The notes under the pieces: model-generated | Database searches by the model: none | What the model was told of the DNA's origin: nothing | Seen by the model: the letters and a program-made list of their open reading frames with translations, nothing else | Assembly (NCBI GenBank): GCA_022702195.1 | Contig: JAKONB010000426.1 | Location: 1 to 16,463, forward strand | DNA from: Beijerinckiaceae bacterium | Lineage (GTDB): Bacteria; Pseudomonadota; Alphaproteobacteria; Rhizobiales; Beijerinckiaceae | Length of the DNA stretch: 16,463 nucleotides | Reading direction: 5' to 3' | Made by a program: the position numbers and the translations under genes | Shown here: one piece after another, positions 1-8,034 of the stretch | Layout of the letters: every line of letters begins with the position of its first letter | Position numbering within the stretch: position 1 is the first letter of the stretch

Positions 1-431
1 ACGAAGGTGACGCCAGCGACGGGAGCGAAGCCGGGGGTCAGGTTGTAGGCGTTACGGCTGCGGCCGAAATCGACGTACTGGGCGTCGGCCTCGATGCCGA
101 CCACCAGGCCCGAGCCCGGGTTGAACTTGTAGTTGTAGCCGATCTGGCCGCCGCCCGAGAAGCCCTCGTTCGAGTTGTTCGAGTAGGCGACCTGCGACGG
201 CGCGCCGAGGGGGCGGACCAGGTTCGGGAACACGTTGTTGTAGACGTTGGTGTCGCGGCTGCCGGCGTCGAAGGCATAGCCAGCGTTGAAACCGGCGTAG
301 AAGCCGGTCCAGGTGAACACCGGCACCGGCACGAACACCGGCGGGGCGGCACGGCGGGGAAGATCGGCGGCCGAAGCGGCGCCCATCAGGAGGGCGGATG
401 AGGCGCCGGCGAGGAGAAGCTTCTTGATCAT
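1..431 (-). CDS. outer-membrane beta-barrel protein (Omp25/31-type porin), 3' end outside window
   Basis: The visible 143 residues begin with a classical Sec signal peptide: MIKK, a hydrophobic run, then an ASA|ADLP cleavage site after about residue 21. A short proline-rich linker follows, then the WTGFYAGFNAGYAF motif that opens the first strand of small Rhizobiales outer-membrane barrels. The later pattern (GGQIGYNYKF, VVGIEADAQY) is typical alternating beta-strand sequence with aromatic girdles. Family members are usually 200-300 residues, so a large part is cut off by the window edge. It should sit in the outer membrane as a structural or porin-like protein; no substrate can be told. The ATG at 431 is chosen because the signal peptide starts exactly there. 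It points away from the polysaccharide genes and is probably unrelated to them. Confidence 0.88.
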   Translation of the reverse strand, partial: MIKKLLLAGASSALLMGAASAADLPRRAAPPVFVPVPVFTWTGFYAGFNAGYAFDAGSRDTNVYNNVFPNLVRPLGAPSQVAYSNNSNEGFSGGGQIGYNYKFNPGSGLVVGIEADAQYVDFGRSRNAYNLTPGFAPVAGVTF

Positions 432-1091
432 GGGTGGTTTGGCTCGTCTGGAAGGGCGTCTCGATGGCGCCCCGATGCCGCTCAAAAACCACGAATGCCG
501 ATCGCCATCTAGTGCAAACAAGCAACACATCTCGACTGCCGCTGGGCAGCGGTTTTGGTTAAGGGATGCCTTACAGGCTGAACGCGACACTATTCCCGAC
601 CTCGGCCAGCGTTATACAAATCTTCATCAATGAAACTTCGCCGCGGAACAACTCCGCAGATCACGACCTCGACCTCTGAGGGCCTCGATCTCGATTCCGG
701 GAGCTTCGTGCGGCGGCGGCCGGTGCTGAGTGCTACGGTGTCGTGTGTCTCGGTTTCGGCCCATGGCCCGTTCGTGGCGGCTTACGGAAGATTCACCCTT
801 CGCGGTCTCAGGATCGCGCGATGCGGTCGCGGCCCGTCCCGCCTTCACGGTCCGCTCCGGAGCATCGTCCCGAATGGTGGAGGTCTCCCGGCTCCCTGAT
901 TCCATTCCCGCAGGATCGATACGGGAACGGGAACAAGGAGCCCGCGCGGCACCTGAGGGACGGCGAACTCCGCTTCGTTCGAAGGGATCAACCGGAGTTC
1001 GTATGTCAGGGACGGTGCGAGAACCGAGATCCCGCCCATCGTCGCGGATTCTCCTGTCAGGCCGGTGCGCGCGGCGGAGGGGCAGCCCCGC
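432..1091. other. 660-bp gene-free region between porin and glycosyltransferase
   Basis: I find no ORF here with a credible ribosome binding site and protein-like composition; the short ORFs present are Arg/Pro-rich products of high GC. The region must hold the divergent promoters of the porin (minus) and the glycosyltransferase operon (plus). A TATACA hexamer at 613-618 is a possible -10 element on the plus strand but has no good -35 partner. GGAAC occurs three times (644, 925 and 931 areas) without a matching -10, so it does not look like an EcfG site. A tandem GGGAAC repeat near 923-934 is visible; its meaning is unknown. Confidence 0.5.
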
Positions 1092-3173
1092 ATGACGAAC
1101 GTCTCCGCCCCTCCGGCCGGGACGGCCCTGGACCGGACGGTATTCGGCGAGGGCGCGCATGGGGTCGCGGGCTGGCCGTTCGATGCACCGTCGACCCATC
1201 CCGACCATCGGCGTCCCGAGACCCTGCCGGATGGGCGGCCCTGGCCACGGGTCCGCATTCTGCTGGTCGCCCCCGAAGGCGCGACGGGCCTGTCCGCGAG
1301 CCTCGCATCGGTGGCCGCTCAGGATTACCCGGACTGCCGCTGCGAGGCGGTGACACCGGGCCGGACCGCGCGCGAGGCCGTCACGACCGCGCTGGCGGAC
1401 GAACAGATCGAGCGGCTCATGGTGCTTCGGGCGGGCGAGCTCCTGGCGCCTGGCGCCCTCGCCGCCCTGTGCCTCGAGGCCGAGATCCGTGGGGCAGATC
1501 TCGTGGCCGGCCTCCGGCTGGTGTTCGACCGGGGCGTGATCGGGCTCGACGCCATCGCCCAGCCGCCCGGCCCCGTGACGGACCCGACCCCACCCGGCGG
1601 AACCCTGGCGCCGTTCACCGGCGGCGAGATCCTGTTCTCGCGCGCCTGTCTCGCACGGTGCGGCGGCCTCGACGCGGCGGGCGAGGATCTCGCCGCCGCC
1701 GCCTGGCCCCGTCTGGCGGCTTCGGGCGCCTCCCTGGCTCGGATCGGCCGCCCCGTCCTGCTCCGGCATGCCCCCGATGCCGACCCCGCGCCGATGGCGG
1801 AGGGCCTCTGCGTGGCGTCGCTCACCGACCGGGGCTATGGCGGCGGCGCCGGTATCGCGCATCGACGCCTCGCCGACGCCCTGGAACTCGCCGGCCACAC
1901 CGTCACCGACCTGCGCCTCGATGCCGAGGCCGCGCCGGCGGCGGCGGAATGGACCGACACGTTTCCCGCCACCGAAGCCGCGATCCGGGCGGGCCGATAC
2001 GACCTCGTTCTGGCGGGCAATCTCCACGGGGTGACGCGCCGGACCGCGGTGCTGGCGCAGCTCGGCCGGCACGCGCCGGTGGCGGCGGTGCTGCACGATC
2101 TGTTCCCCGTCACCGGACGCTGCGCCTTTCCGGCCGGCTGCACGATCATCGCCACCGGCTGCGACGCGCGGTGCCCGTCGCCGACGCAGTACCCGCCCTT
2201 GGCGCCGGACCGGATCGCGGCCGCCCATGCGGCCAAGCGCGCCGTGCTGGCCGGGGCGGATTCGCCGCTCCTGCTGGGCAATTCCACCTGGACCGCCGCC
2301 CGCGCCCGACAGCTCGCGCCGCCCGGTACGGCGATCGCGCAGATCGACCTCGCCTTCCCCGCCGGACTCTTCCGCCCGGGCGACCGGGCCGCCCTGCGCC
2401 GCGAGCTCGGCCTGCCGGAACACGACGTGCTGGTGATGTTCGCCGCCGTCATCGCCGACGCGCCCGGCAAGGGATTTGCCGATCTCGTCGCCAGCCTGAA
2501 GCGCGTGGCCCGCCCCGGACTGAGCTTCGTCGCCGTCGGCCGCCTCGACGATCCGGCCGGGGTGGGGTTGCCGAACCTCATCGCGGCCGGGCCGGTGGCG
2601 GACGAGGCGACCCTGGCGCGTTGGTACGGCGCCTGCGATCTCTACGTCACCGCGAGCCGCAACGAGACGCTGGGGCAGACGCCGGTGGAGGCGGGCCTGT
2701 GCGGAACCCCCACCGTGGCCTACGACGCCTCGGGCCTCACCACCGCGATCATCGACGGCGTGTCGGGGGTGCTGGTGCCGCCGGCGCCGGGCGCCCTGGC
2801 CGAGATGATCGCCGCCCTGATCGCCGATCCGGCCCGGCGGCGGCACCTCGGAGCCTGGGGCCGCATCGCGCTGGAGAACCGTTTCAGCCACGCGGCGGCG
2901 GCGATGCGGATGAACGACGTGCTGGTGGCGCGCGGCCTGGCGCCGGCGCGACCGCGCATCCGGTTCGTGCCCGAGACGCTGGCGCGCTTCGCCTTCGCGC
3001 GGGATCGTCATCCGGGCCGGGGCGGCACCGTCCCGGCCGCCTCGCCGCTCCTGGTGCGCCTGGCCCGGCGGGCCAAGCAGGCGCTGCTCGGACGCGGGCA
3101 ACCGCTCTGGCTGCGCCGGGGCCATTACGCGGTGACGCGGATCGCCGCCGGACTGAAGGGCAAACGCCGATGA
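1092..3173 (+). CDS. two-domain glycosyltransferase: degenerate GT-A (GT2-like) domain fused to GT4 GT-B domain
   Basis: This 693-aa protein has two glycosyltransferase folds in tandem. Residues about 40-230 resemble a GT2/GT-A domain (SLASVAAQDYPD, later FTGGEILFSRACL and an ED pair at 198-199), but the usual DxD position reads LRAGE (112-116), so metal-sugar binding is probably lost. From residue 235 a GT4 GT-B enzyme begins (GGGAGIAHRRLADAL), with the HD at 335-336 followed by four cysteines (344, 350, 357, 361) in the arrangement I know from WcaC-like transferases. The donor-site EX7E motif is complete at E525 and E533. It probably transfers a sugar to a lipid-linked polysaccharide repeat at the cytoplasmic membrane; donor and acceptor are unknown. 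The ATG at 1092 is preferred over one at 1065 because GGAGGGG lies just upstream. The stop overlaps the next start (ATGA). Confidence 0.85.
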   Translation: MTNVSAPPAGTALDRTVFGEGAHGVAGWPFDAPSTHPDHRRPETLPDGRPWPRVRILLVAPEGATGLSASLASVAAQDYPDCRCEAVTPGRTAREAVTTALADEQIERLMVLRAGELLAPGALAALCLEAEIRGADLVAGLRLVFDRGVIGLDAIAQPPGPVTDPTPPGGTLAPFTGGEILFSRACLARCGGLDAAGEDLAAAAWPRLAASGASLARIGRPVLLRHAPDADPAPMAEGLCVASLTDRGYGGGAGIAHRRLADALELAGHTVTDLRLDAEAAPAAAEWTDTFPATEAAIRAGRYDLVLAGNLHGVTRRTAVLAQLGRHAPVAAVLHDLFPVTGRCAFPAGCTIIATGCDARCPSPTQYPPLAPDRIAAAHAAKRAVLAGADSPLLLGNSTWTAARARQLAPPGTAIAQIDLAFPAGLFRPGDRAALRRELGLPEHDVLVMFAAVIADAPGKGFADLVASLKRVARPGLSFVAVGRLDDPAGVGLPNLIAAGPVADEATLARWYGACDLYVTASRNETLGQTPVEAGLCGTPTVAYDASGLTTAIIDGVSGVLVPPAPGALAEMIAALIADPARRRHLGAWGRIALENRFSHAAAAMRMNDVLVARGLAPARPRIRFVPETLARFAFARDRHPGRGGTVPAASPLLVRLARRAKQALLGRGQPLWLRRGHYAVTRIAAGLKGKRR

Positions 3174-4261
3174 ATCCCCCCCCCGGCACGCCGCGTCGGA
3201 TCTATCTCGACCAGACCCATCTGCGCGGCCACGTCACCGGCATCGAGCGGGTGGCCCTCGACCTGTTCGCCCCCGAGAGCCTGGCGCCCCACACGGTGAT
3301 TCCCCTGCGCAGCACCAGCGTGCCGCGCATGATCGCCGCCCAGCATCTCGGCCTGCCGCTGCGGGCGCTCGCCGATCCGGCGGCGCTGTTCGTGTTTCCC
3401 GGCTTCCCCCCCGGCCCCCTCTCGGTGCTCCTCGGGACACGCTGCCTCACCTACGTCCACGACACCTTCCTGCTGACGCGGCCCGCCGACCTGAACTGGA
3501 AGAGCCGGGCCTACATGGCGCCGAGCTTCGCCTTCGCCCTCCGGTCCGGGCGCCGGTTCTTCGTCAATTCCCGGACCACCGGCGAGGCGGTCCGCGCCCT
3601 CTGCGCCCCCTCCGCCCTGGTGGCCCTGCTGCGCCCGGCGGTGCGCGACGTGTTCGGTCTCGCCGACCTGGTCCGACCGCCCGCCTTTGCCCCCGGTGAG
3701 CCCCTCCGGATCCTGGCCATCGGCACCATCGAGCCACGCAAGGATTATCCCGCCGCCCTGGCGCTGGTGGCCGCCCTCATCGCCGCCGGATGCCCGGCCG
3801 AACTCCACGTCGTCGGCCGGGTCGGCTGGGGCCGGCACGATTTCCTGGCCGCGCCGCCGCCTTTCCTGAGCCTGCACGGCTACGTCGACGATGCCGGGCT
3901 GCGGGCGCTGGTGGGGCGCTGCCACCTCCTGCTCTCCACCTCGAAGGCCGAGGGGCTCGGCCTCCCGCTCCTCGAAGTCCAGCATGGCGGCCTGCCGGTG
4001 GTCGCCCCCGCCGGCCCGGTCTTCACGGAAGTGCTCGGGTCCTCGGCCCTGTTCGTGGACCCCGCCGATCCCGACAGGGCGGCGGCCGATCTCCTCGCCT
4101 TCGTCCGGACCGGCGGCCTCGATCGCGCCGCGCGGGCCGCGCGCGGAAACGTTGCGCGCTGGAACGACCTGGCGGCGCGGGATGCGGAGAGGTTTCGCCG
4201 CTTCCTCGCTCAGGGCAAAACGGCTTATGCCGACGATCTCGAAGGCGTGATCGACGCTTAG
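3170..4261 (+). CDS. GT4-family glycosyltransferase
   Basis: This 363-aa protein shows the layout of a retaining GT-B enzyme of family GT4. The N-terminal half contains TGIERVALDLF and the HD pair at 97-98 (VHDTF). The C-terminal donor domain starts near GTIEPRKDY (185-193), a motif typical of mannosyl- and related transferases, and carries the EX7E motif at E261 and E269 followed by the usual GLPVVAPAGPVFTEVLG loop. It is shorter than the typical 370-400 residues but looks intact. Its start overlaps the previous stop by ATGA, so the two transferases are translationally coupled and probably act in sequence on the same glycan. The sugar specificity cannot be read from the sequence. Confidence 0.87.
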   Translation: MNPPPGTPRRIYLDQTHLRGHVTGIERVALDLFAPESLAPHTVIPLRSTSVPRMIAAQHLGLPLRALADPAALFVFPGFPPGPLSVLLGTRCLTYVHDTFLLTRPADLNWKSRAYMAPSFAFALRSGRRFFVNSRTTGEAVRALCAPSALVALLRPAVRDVFGLADLVRPPAFAPGEPLRILAIGTIEPRKDYPAALALVAALIAAGCPAELHVVGRVGWGRHDFLAAPPPFLSLHGYVDDAGLRALVGRCHLLLSTSKAEGLGLPLLEVQHGGLPVVAPAGPVFTEVLGSSALFVDPADPDRAAADLLAFVRTGGLDRAARAARGNVARWNDLAARDAERFRRFLAQGKTAYADDLEGVIDA

Positions 4262-4561
4262 AAACGAAAAGTGTGGTCAACCGGCATTTTTTGGCCACGG
4301 AGGCGTGACCTGTAAGCTTCCGCGAACCTTCCGGTTCGTATGACGAATCCTGTCTCGCCACGGCCGATGCGGCGAGACGCCGCCGGATGCTCGAGGCGCA
4401 GGACATCCGGCTTCCGATGGCATGCCGGCTGCAGAATATCTCACGATCGAGACGTGGGGGGCGCGACCGGTGCCGGTTCGGCACAGGATCCTGTCCTGAA
4501 GCGGGATGATGACGGGGCGCGATGGCATCGCTCTGGCGACGAGACTGTCAGGGGACGAGAG
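4262..4561 (+). promoter_or_regulatory. structured leader / intergenic region before the Wzz-like gene
   Basis: The 300 bp hold a run of perfect inverted repeats: a 6-bp stem at 4323-4328 with 4333-4338 (loop TTCC), an 8-bp stem at 4352-4359 with 4371-4378, an 8-bp stem at 4382-4389 with 4404-4411, a 5-bp stem at 4470-4474 with 4480-4484, and a 12-bp perfect palindrome ACAGGATCCTGT at 4483-4494. None is followed by a T-tract on the plus strand. The first stem may end transcription of the two glycosyltransferase genes. The rest could form a folded 5' leader or operator for the chain-length gene. No promoter hexamers are convincing. The function is inferred; only the repeats are seen. Confidence 0.45.
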
Positions 4562-6037
4562 ATGTTCGATTTTGGGAGACCGATAGACGGCGAGCCGGTG
4601 ATGATCACGGCCCCGACCCGACCCACCCTCGATCTGGGCCTGATCCTGCGCCGCCTGTGGCATGGTGCCGCCTATATCGTGCTCGGCGGTCTGCTCAGCG
4701 TGGGGCTGACCATCGTCATTCTCAACCTGCTCAAGCCCACCTACACGTCGAGCCTGCAGATCCTCATCGATCCCGCCGACCTGCCGGTGATCGCCAACGA
4801 CCTGAGCAATCGCAGCCCGCAGGCCGATAGCGGCGTGTCGCTCGCCGAGAGCCAGGCCCGGGTGGTGCAATCGGACAGCGTGCTGCGCCGGGTGGTCGCC
4901 CGCCTCGACCTCGCCCATGACGACGAATTCGTGCGCACGCCCTCGACCAATCCGATCATGATCACCCTGCGCAGGACCCTGGGCCTCGACGCACCGGCCG
5001 CCTCGCGCGATCCCACCAACATCGCCCTGGACGCCCTGCGGTTGAAGCTCGGGGTGCGCCGGGCCGAGCGGACCTTCGTCATCGACGTCTACGTCCAGAC
5101 CGAGGATGCGGAGAAATCGGCCCGCATCGCAAACGCGATCGGCGACGCCTATTTCGCCGAGGAGGCCGCCGCCCGCATGGACGCCGCCCGCCGCGCCTCC
5201 GACGCGCTGACCGGTCGGCTCACCGCCCTGCGCCAGGGCGTCGAGGAGGCCGAGCGCAAGGTGGTGCATTACCGCGAGGCCAACAAGCTGGTGAGCACCA
5301 GCGGCCGTCTCTTGAGCGACCAGCAGATGAGCGACCTCAACCAGCAGCTCGTCGGCGCCACCATCCGAACCGCCGAGGCCAGGGCGCGCCTGGACCAGGC
5401 CCGGCACATGCGGACCGGCGAGGCCGGCACGGCGCTGCCGGAGATGCTGCAATCCCTGGAGATGCAGAATCTCCGCCAGCAATACGCCACGCTCTCGCGC
5501 AACACCGCCGAGCTCGCCGCGCGGCTGGGCGAGCGCCATCCGGCCATGACCGAGCAATACGCGCAGCAGCGCGACCTCCAGCGCCTGATCCAACGGGAGA
5601 AGGAGCGGATCATCGACACCTCGCAGAAGGATTACGATCGCGCGGCGGCGAGCGAGGCCGCGATACGCAAGAGCCTCGACCAGGTGAAGGTCGAGACCGC
5701 GGGGAACGACCGCGCCAATGTGGGGTTGCGTGAACTCGAGCGGGAGCTCGACGCCCGCCGGACGGTCTACGAAACCTTCCTGCGCCGGGCCCGCGAAACC
5801 AGCGAGCAGGAGCGGCTCAATTCCTCCAACGTCCGGGTGATCTCATCCCCGACCCCCGCCCGGACCCGCACCTGGCCGCCCTCCCCCAAGGTCGCCCTGC
5901 CGCTGGCCCTCGTCCTTGGCCTCGCCCTGGGAGCGGCCCTCGCCCTGATGCTGGGGGCCGGTCGCGACAAGCGCAGCAGCGTCCAGAGGGCGCATGCGCC
6001 GCTCGGGGGGCGCAGTTTTCGTGCCGTCGACGCCTGA
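4562..6037 (+). CDS. Wzz/GumC-like polysaccharide chain-length determinant (no kinase domain)
   Basis: The 491-aa protein has the polysaccharide co-polymerase architecture. A short cytoplasmic N-terminus leads to a first transmembrane helix at about residues 36-57, then a Wzz-type periplasmic domain (PTYTSSLQILIDP just after the helix), a long charged coiled-coil region at about 198-410, the conserved RELDARRTVYETFLRRA segment, a proline-rich stretch and a second transmembrane helix at about 443-465. There is no C-terminal BY-kinase domain or Walker motif, so it is a GumC/Wzz-type subunit rather than an ExoP-type fusion. It should sit in the inner membrane and set the length of the exported polysaccharide or assist its polymerisation. 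The ATG at 4562 follows a GGGGACGAG ribosome binding site. An in-frame ATG at 4601 is a weaker choice. The next gene follows after 36 bp. Confidence 0.87.
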   Translation: MFDFGRPIDGEPVMITAPTRPTLDLGLILRRLWHGAAYIVLGGLLSVGLTIVILNLLKPTYTSSLQILIDPADLPVIANDLSNRSPQADSGVSLAESQARVVQSDSVLRRVVARLDLAHDDEFVRTPSTNPIMITLRRTLGLDAPAASRDPTNIALDALRLKLGVRRAERTFVIDVYVQTEDAEKSARIANAIGDAYFAEEAAARMDAARRASDALTGRLTALRQGVEEAERKVVHYREANKLVSTSGRLLSDQQMSDLNQQLVGATIRTAEARARLDQARHMRTGEAGTALPEMLQSLEMQNLRQQYATLSRNTAELAARLGERHPAMTEQYAQQRDLQRLIQREKERIIDTSQKDYDRAAASEAAIRKSLDQVKVETAGNDRANVGLRELERELDARRTVYETFLRRARETSEQERLNSSNVRVISSPTPARTRTWPPSPKVALPLALVLGLALGAALALMLGAGRDKRSSVQRAHAPLGGRSFRAVDA

Positions 6038-6073
6038 TGCGTGGCGTTTAATCGGGACGAGAGGGAAGCCGTC

Positions 6074-6937
6074 ATGAAGCGATTCCGTCTGCCTGAGCCG
6101 GTGGATCCTCCCACGGAGGGTGTGCGCGCCCCGCCGCGTCGCAGCATCCGCCTGTTCAATATCGCCTTCACGCGCGGCGATGCCGACGAGGTCCTGGCCG
6201 CGGCCCTGGCCCAGCCGGCGACGCATCCCCGGCTCGTGGTCACCGCCAACATGGACCACATCATCACCCTGTCCGAGATGCCCGCCTTCCGCAAAGCCTA
6301 TGACGGCGCGGCGGCGCGCACCCTCGACGGGATGCCCCTGCTCTGGCTCGCCCGGCTGCGCGGGGAACACGCTCCCCGGCGCGTCACGGGCCACGACCTC
6401 CTCGCCGCAGCCCTGAGCGGGCCGTGGCATGCCGGGCGCCGCGTCTATCTCGTCTGCGCCACCGAACAGATCGCCGCGGCGCTCACCGGTCGACTGGTGG
6501 ATGTGGACATCCCGTCCGAGGCGATCGCCACGACGGTGCCGCCATTCGGGTTCGAGCAGGATGCCGCGTACAGCGCCGCTCTCGCCGCTCGGGTCCGCGC
6601 GCATGGCACCACGCTCCTCATCCTCGGGGTCGGCGCGCCGCGCTCCGAGATCTGGGTCGACAGCCAGGGGGCCGCCCTCGGGGCGCCCCTCGTCCTGGCG
6701 GTGGGCGATGCGGTCAACGTGGCGGCCGGGCTGGCGACTCGGGCGCCGCCCTTCATGCAGCACACCGGCCTGGAATGGCTCTTCCGCTTCGCCCGCGCGC
6801 CGCGCCGCCTGTTCCGGCGCTACTTCATCCGGTCGTGGAAATTCCTCTGGCTCGTCTCCCGGGAACTCCTGTCCGGTCGGGGGCGCCTGTCGCTGGACAT
6901 CCCGGCCGAGATCGAGCGGGCGCACAACAAGCGCTGA
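6074..6937 (+). CDS. WecG/TagA/CpsF-family glycosyltransferase
   Basis: This 287-aa protein matches the GT26 (WecG/TagA/CpsF) family, whose members add an N-acetyl-mannosamine(uronic acid) or related sugar to a lipid-linked intermediate. Recognisable motifs are TANMDHI (57-63), LDGMPLLW with the conserved Asp at 85, RVTGHDLL from 103, GVGAPRSEIW from 185, and a C-terminal block RAPPFMQHTGLEWLFRFARAPRRLFRRYF. That basic, aromatic C-terminus resembles the segment that holds family members on the membrane. The usual E. coli motif has a Gln-Glu pair after GxPxQE; here it reads APRSE. Family length is about 240-260, so there is a short N-terminal extension. The ATG at 6074 has GAGAGGGAAG just upstream and is preferred to a GTG at 6041. 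The 36-bp gap to the Wzz-like gene suggests one operon. Confidence 0.87.
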   Translation: MKRFRLPEPVDPPTEGVRAPPRRSIRLFNIAFTRGDADEVLAAALAQPATHPRLVVTANMDHIITLSEMPAFRKAYDGAAARTLDGMPLLWLARLRGEHAPRRVTGHDLLAAALSGPWHAGRRVYLVCATEQIAAALTGRLVDVDIPSEAIATTVPPFGFEQDAAYSAALAARVRAHGTTLLILGVGAPRSEIWVDSQGAALGAPLVLAVGDAVNVAAGLATRAPPFMQHTGLEWLFRFARAPRRLFRRYFIRSWKFLWLVSRELLSGRGRLSLDIPAEIERAHNKR

Positions 6938-6994
6938 TCGGCTTGCGCTCGATGAAAACGGATGACGGTTCAGCCATCCCCCGGGGACGACCGC

Positions 6995-7567
6995 TCACCC
7001 CCGGCCGAACAAACCCGGGTGTCGCAGGCGCAGGGCGTAGACGAGCAGCAACGTCTTCATGTCGGTGATCTCACCACGATCGCTGCGCGCGGCGAGGTCG
7101 GCGAGCGGGATCTCGTGGACGGTGATGTTCTCGTGCTCGGACGCAAGGCCGCCGCCGAGGCCGGAGCGGTCGGCCGCGCCATAGGCGGCCAGGAACAGAT
7201 CCATCTGCTCGGTGGAGATGCCGGGCATGCTCCAGCCGCAGACGATGCTCTCGAGATCGCGCAGTTGGACCCCCGTCTCCTCCTGCGCCTCCCGCCGGGC
7301 TCCCTCCTCCGGGTCGTTCTCGTCGAGCAAACCGGCGGGGACTTCGAGGAGGGAGACGATGCCCGCCGCGTAGAAGGCCGGCGGCCGGAACTGCTCCACC
7401 AGGAGGGCGACGCGGCGCTCCGGATCATAGGGCAGCACCGCCACCGCCCGTCCGTGATCCTCGATCTCGCGCGCGAGGCGGGTCCCGTCCGGCATCGTCA
7501 CTTCGGCGACGAGGAAACGGCTCCAGCCGTCATGCACGATTCGGGTGCCGCGAATGATCGGCGCCAT
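6995..7567 (-). CDS. NUDIX hydrolase (ADP-ribose / GDP-sugar pyrophosphatase type)
   Basis: The 190-aa protein carries a Nudix box at residues 79-100, with the core REAQEETGV binding the catalytic metals. The box is one residue shorter than the textbook spacing between the first Gly and RE. Before it lies the beta-sheet region VAVLPYDPERRVALLVEQFRPP typical of the NudF/NudK group, and after it SMPGISTE, a proline-containing loop that in this group lies near the sugar-binding site. It would hydrolyse a nucleoside diphosphate sugar such as ADP-ribose or GDP-mannose to two monophosphates in the cytoplasm; which one is not decidable. The ATG at 7567 is preferred over an upstream one because of the GGGGAGAAG ribosome binding site directly before it. 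It is convergent with the WecG-like gene, 57 bp away. Confidence 0.87.
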   Translation of the reverse strand: MAPIIRGTRIVHDGWSRFLVAEVTMPDGTRLAREIEDHGRAVAVLPYDPERRVALLVEQFRPPAFYAAGIVSLLEVPAGLLDENDPEEGARREAQEETGVQLRDLESIVCGWSMPGISTEQMDLFLAAYGAADRSGLGGGLASEHENITVHEIPLADLAARSDRGEITDMKTLLLVYALRLRHPGLFGRG

Positions 7568-7685
7568 GCTCTTCTCCCCCGATGGACCGGCCCAAGGCGA
7601 CCGGTCGCGATGCGGGGCCGTAGCAGCGGGTTGGCGCATCAATGAGGCGAAGGCGGCGTTCGGTTCCGATCCTGCGGCAACCGGA

Positions 7686-7931
7686 TCAGGGGCGCGCGGC
7701 GCGACGCAGGGTGAAGCGGAGGCCAGCGCCGATTCGTTCCTGGCCGAGCAGCGTGTCGCCCTCCTCCCGAACGAGGTGGGGGATGTCGATGGCGGCCATG
7801 GGATCGGTGCAGATCACCACCAGGATGGCGTCCGGGGCAAGCCCCCGGAGCGCCTTGCGTGTCCGCAGCACCGGCAGCGGGCATTTGAGCCCGGTCAGAT
7901 CGAGCGGGACGGGGTGGTCTGCATCGTCCAA
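7686..7931 (-). CDS. TusA/SirA/YedF-family sulfur carrier protein, TTG start
   Basis: The 81-aa protein is the right size for a TusA-fold sulfur carrier and has the signature LDLTGLKCPLPVLRTRKAL, with the persulfide cysteine at residue 17 and the CPxP motif that caps the first helix. TusA-like proteins accept sulfur from cysteine desulfurases and pass it to tRNA modification or other acceptors; the partner here is unknown. The reading frame is closed by a TGA at 7941-7943, and the only start in it that keeps the family N-terminus is TTG at 7929-7931, with GAGG about 8 bp upstream on the minus strand. The 118-bp gap to the NUDIX gene leaves open whether they share a transcript. Confidence 0.85.
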   Translation of the reverse strand: MDDADHPVPLDLTGLKCPLPVLRTRKALRGLAPDAILVVICTDPMAAIDIPHLVREEGDTLLGQERIGAGLRFTLRRAARP

Positions 7932-8034
7932 CGGGGCGCCTCACGAGACGAACCCGCCGATGGCGGTCGGCCATCGACGGGGTTGGGAATCGCCGGCGCC
8001 GGAACCCGAACGGAGTCCCGGTCCTGCCTCATGG

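Noticed and set aside
925..960. GGAAC boxes upstream of the glycosyltransferase as EcfG promoter
   Set aside because: No TT-containing -10 occurs at the required spacing after any GGAAC in this region.
743..1091. Long open frame running from 743 through the glycosyltransferase region in another frame, and several ORFs at 630-1258
   Set aside because: Arg/Pro/Gly-rich translations typical of out-of-frame high-GC DNA; the real frame from 1092 has clear glycosyltransferase motifs and a ribosome binding site.
627..3125. 832-aa minus-strand ORF opposite the glycosyltransferase
   Set aside because: Composition is that of an antisense shadow, without recognisable domains, and the plus-strand frame is clearly coding.
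7663..7667. GGAAC on the minus strand upstream of the NUDIX gene
   Set aside because: The sequence 16-19 bases downstream lacks CGTT or TT at the correct distance.
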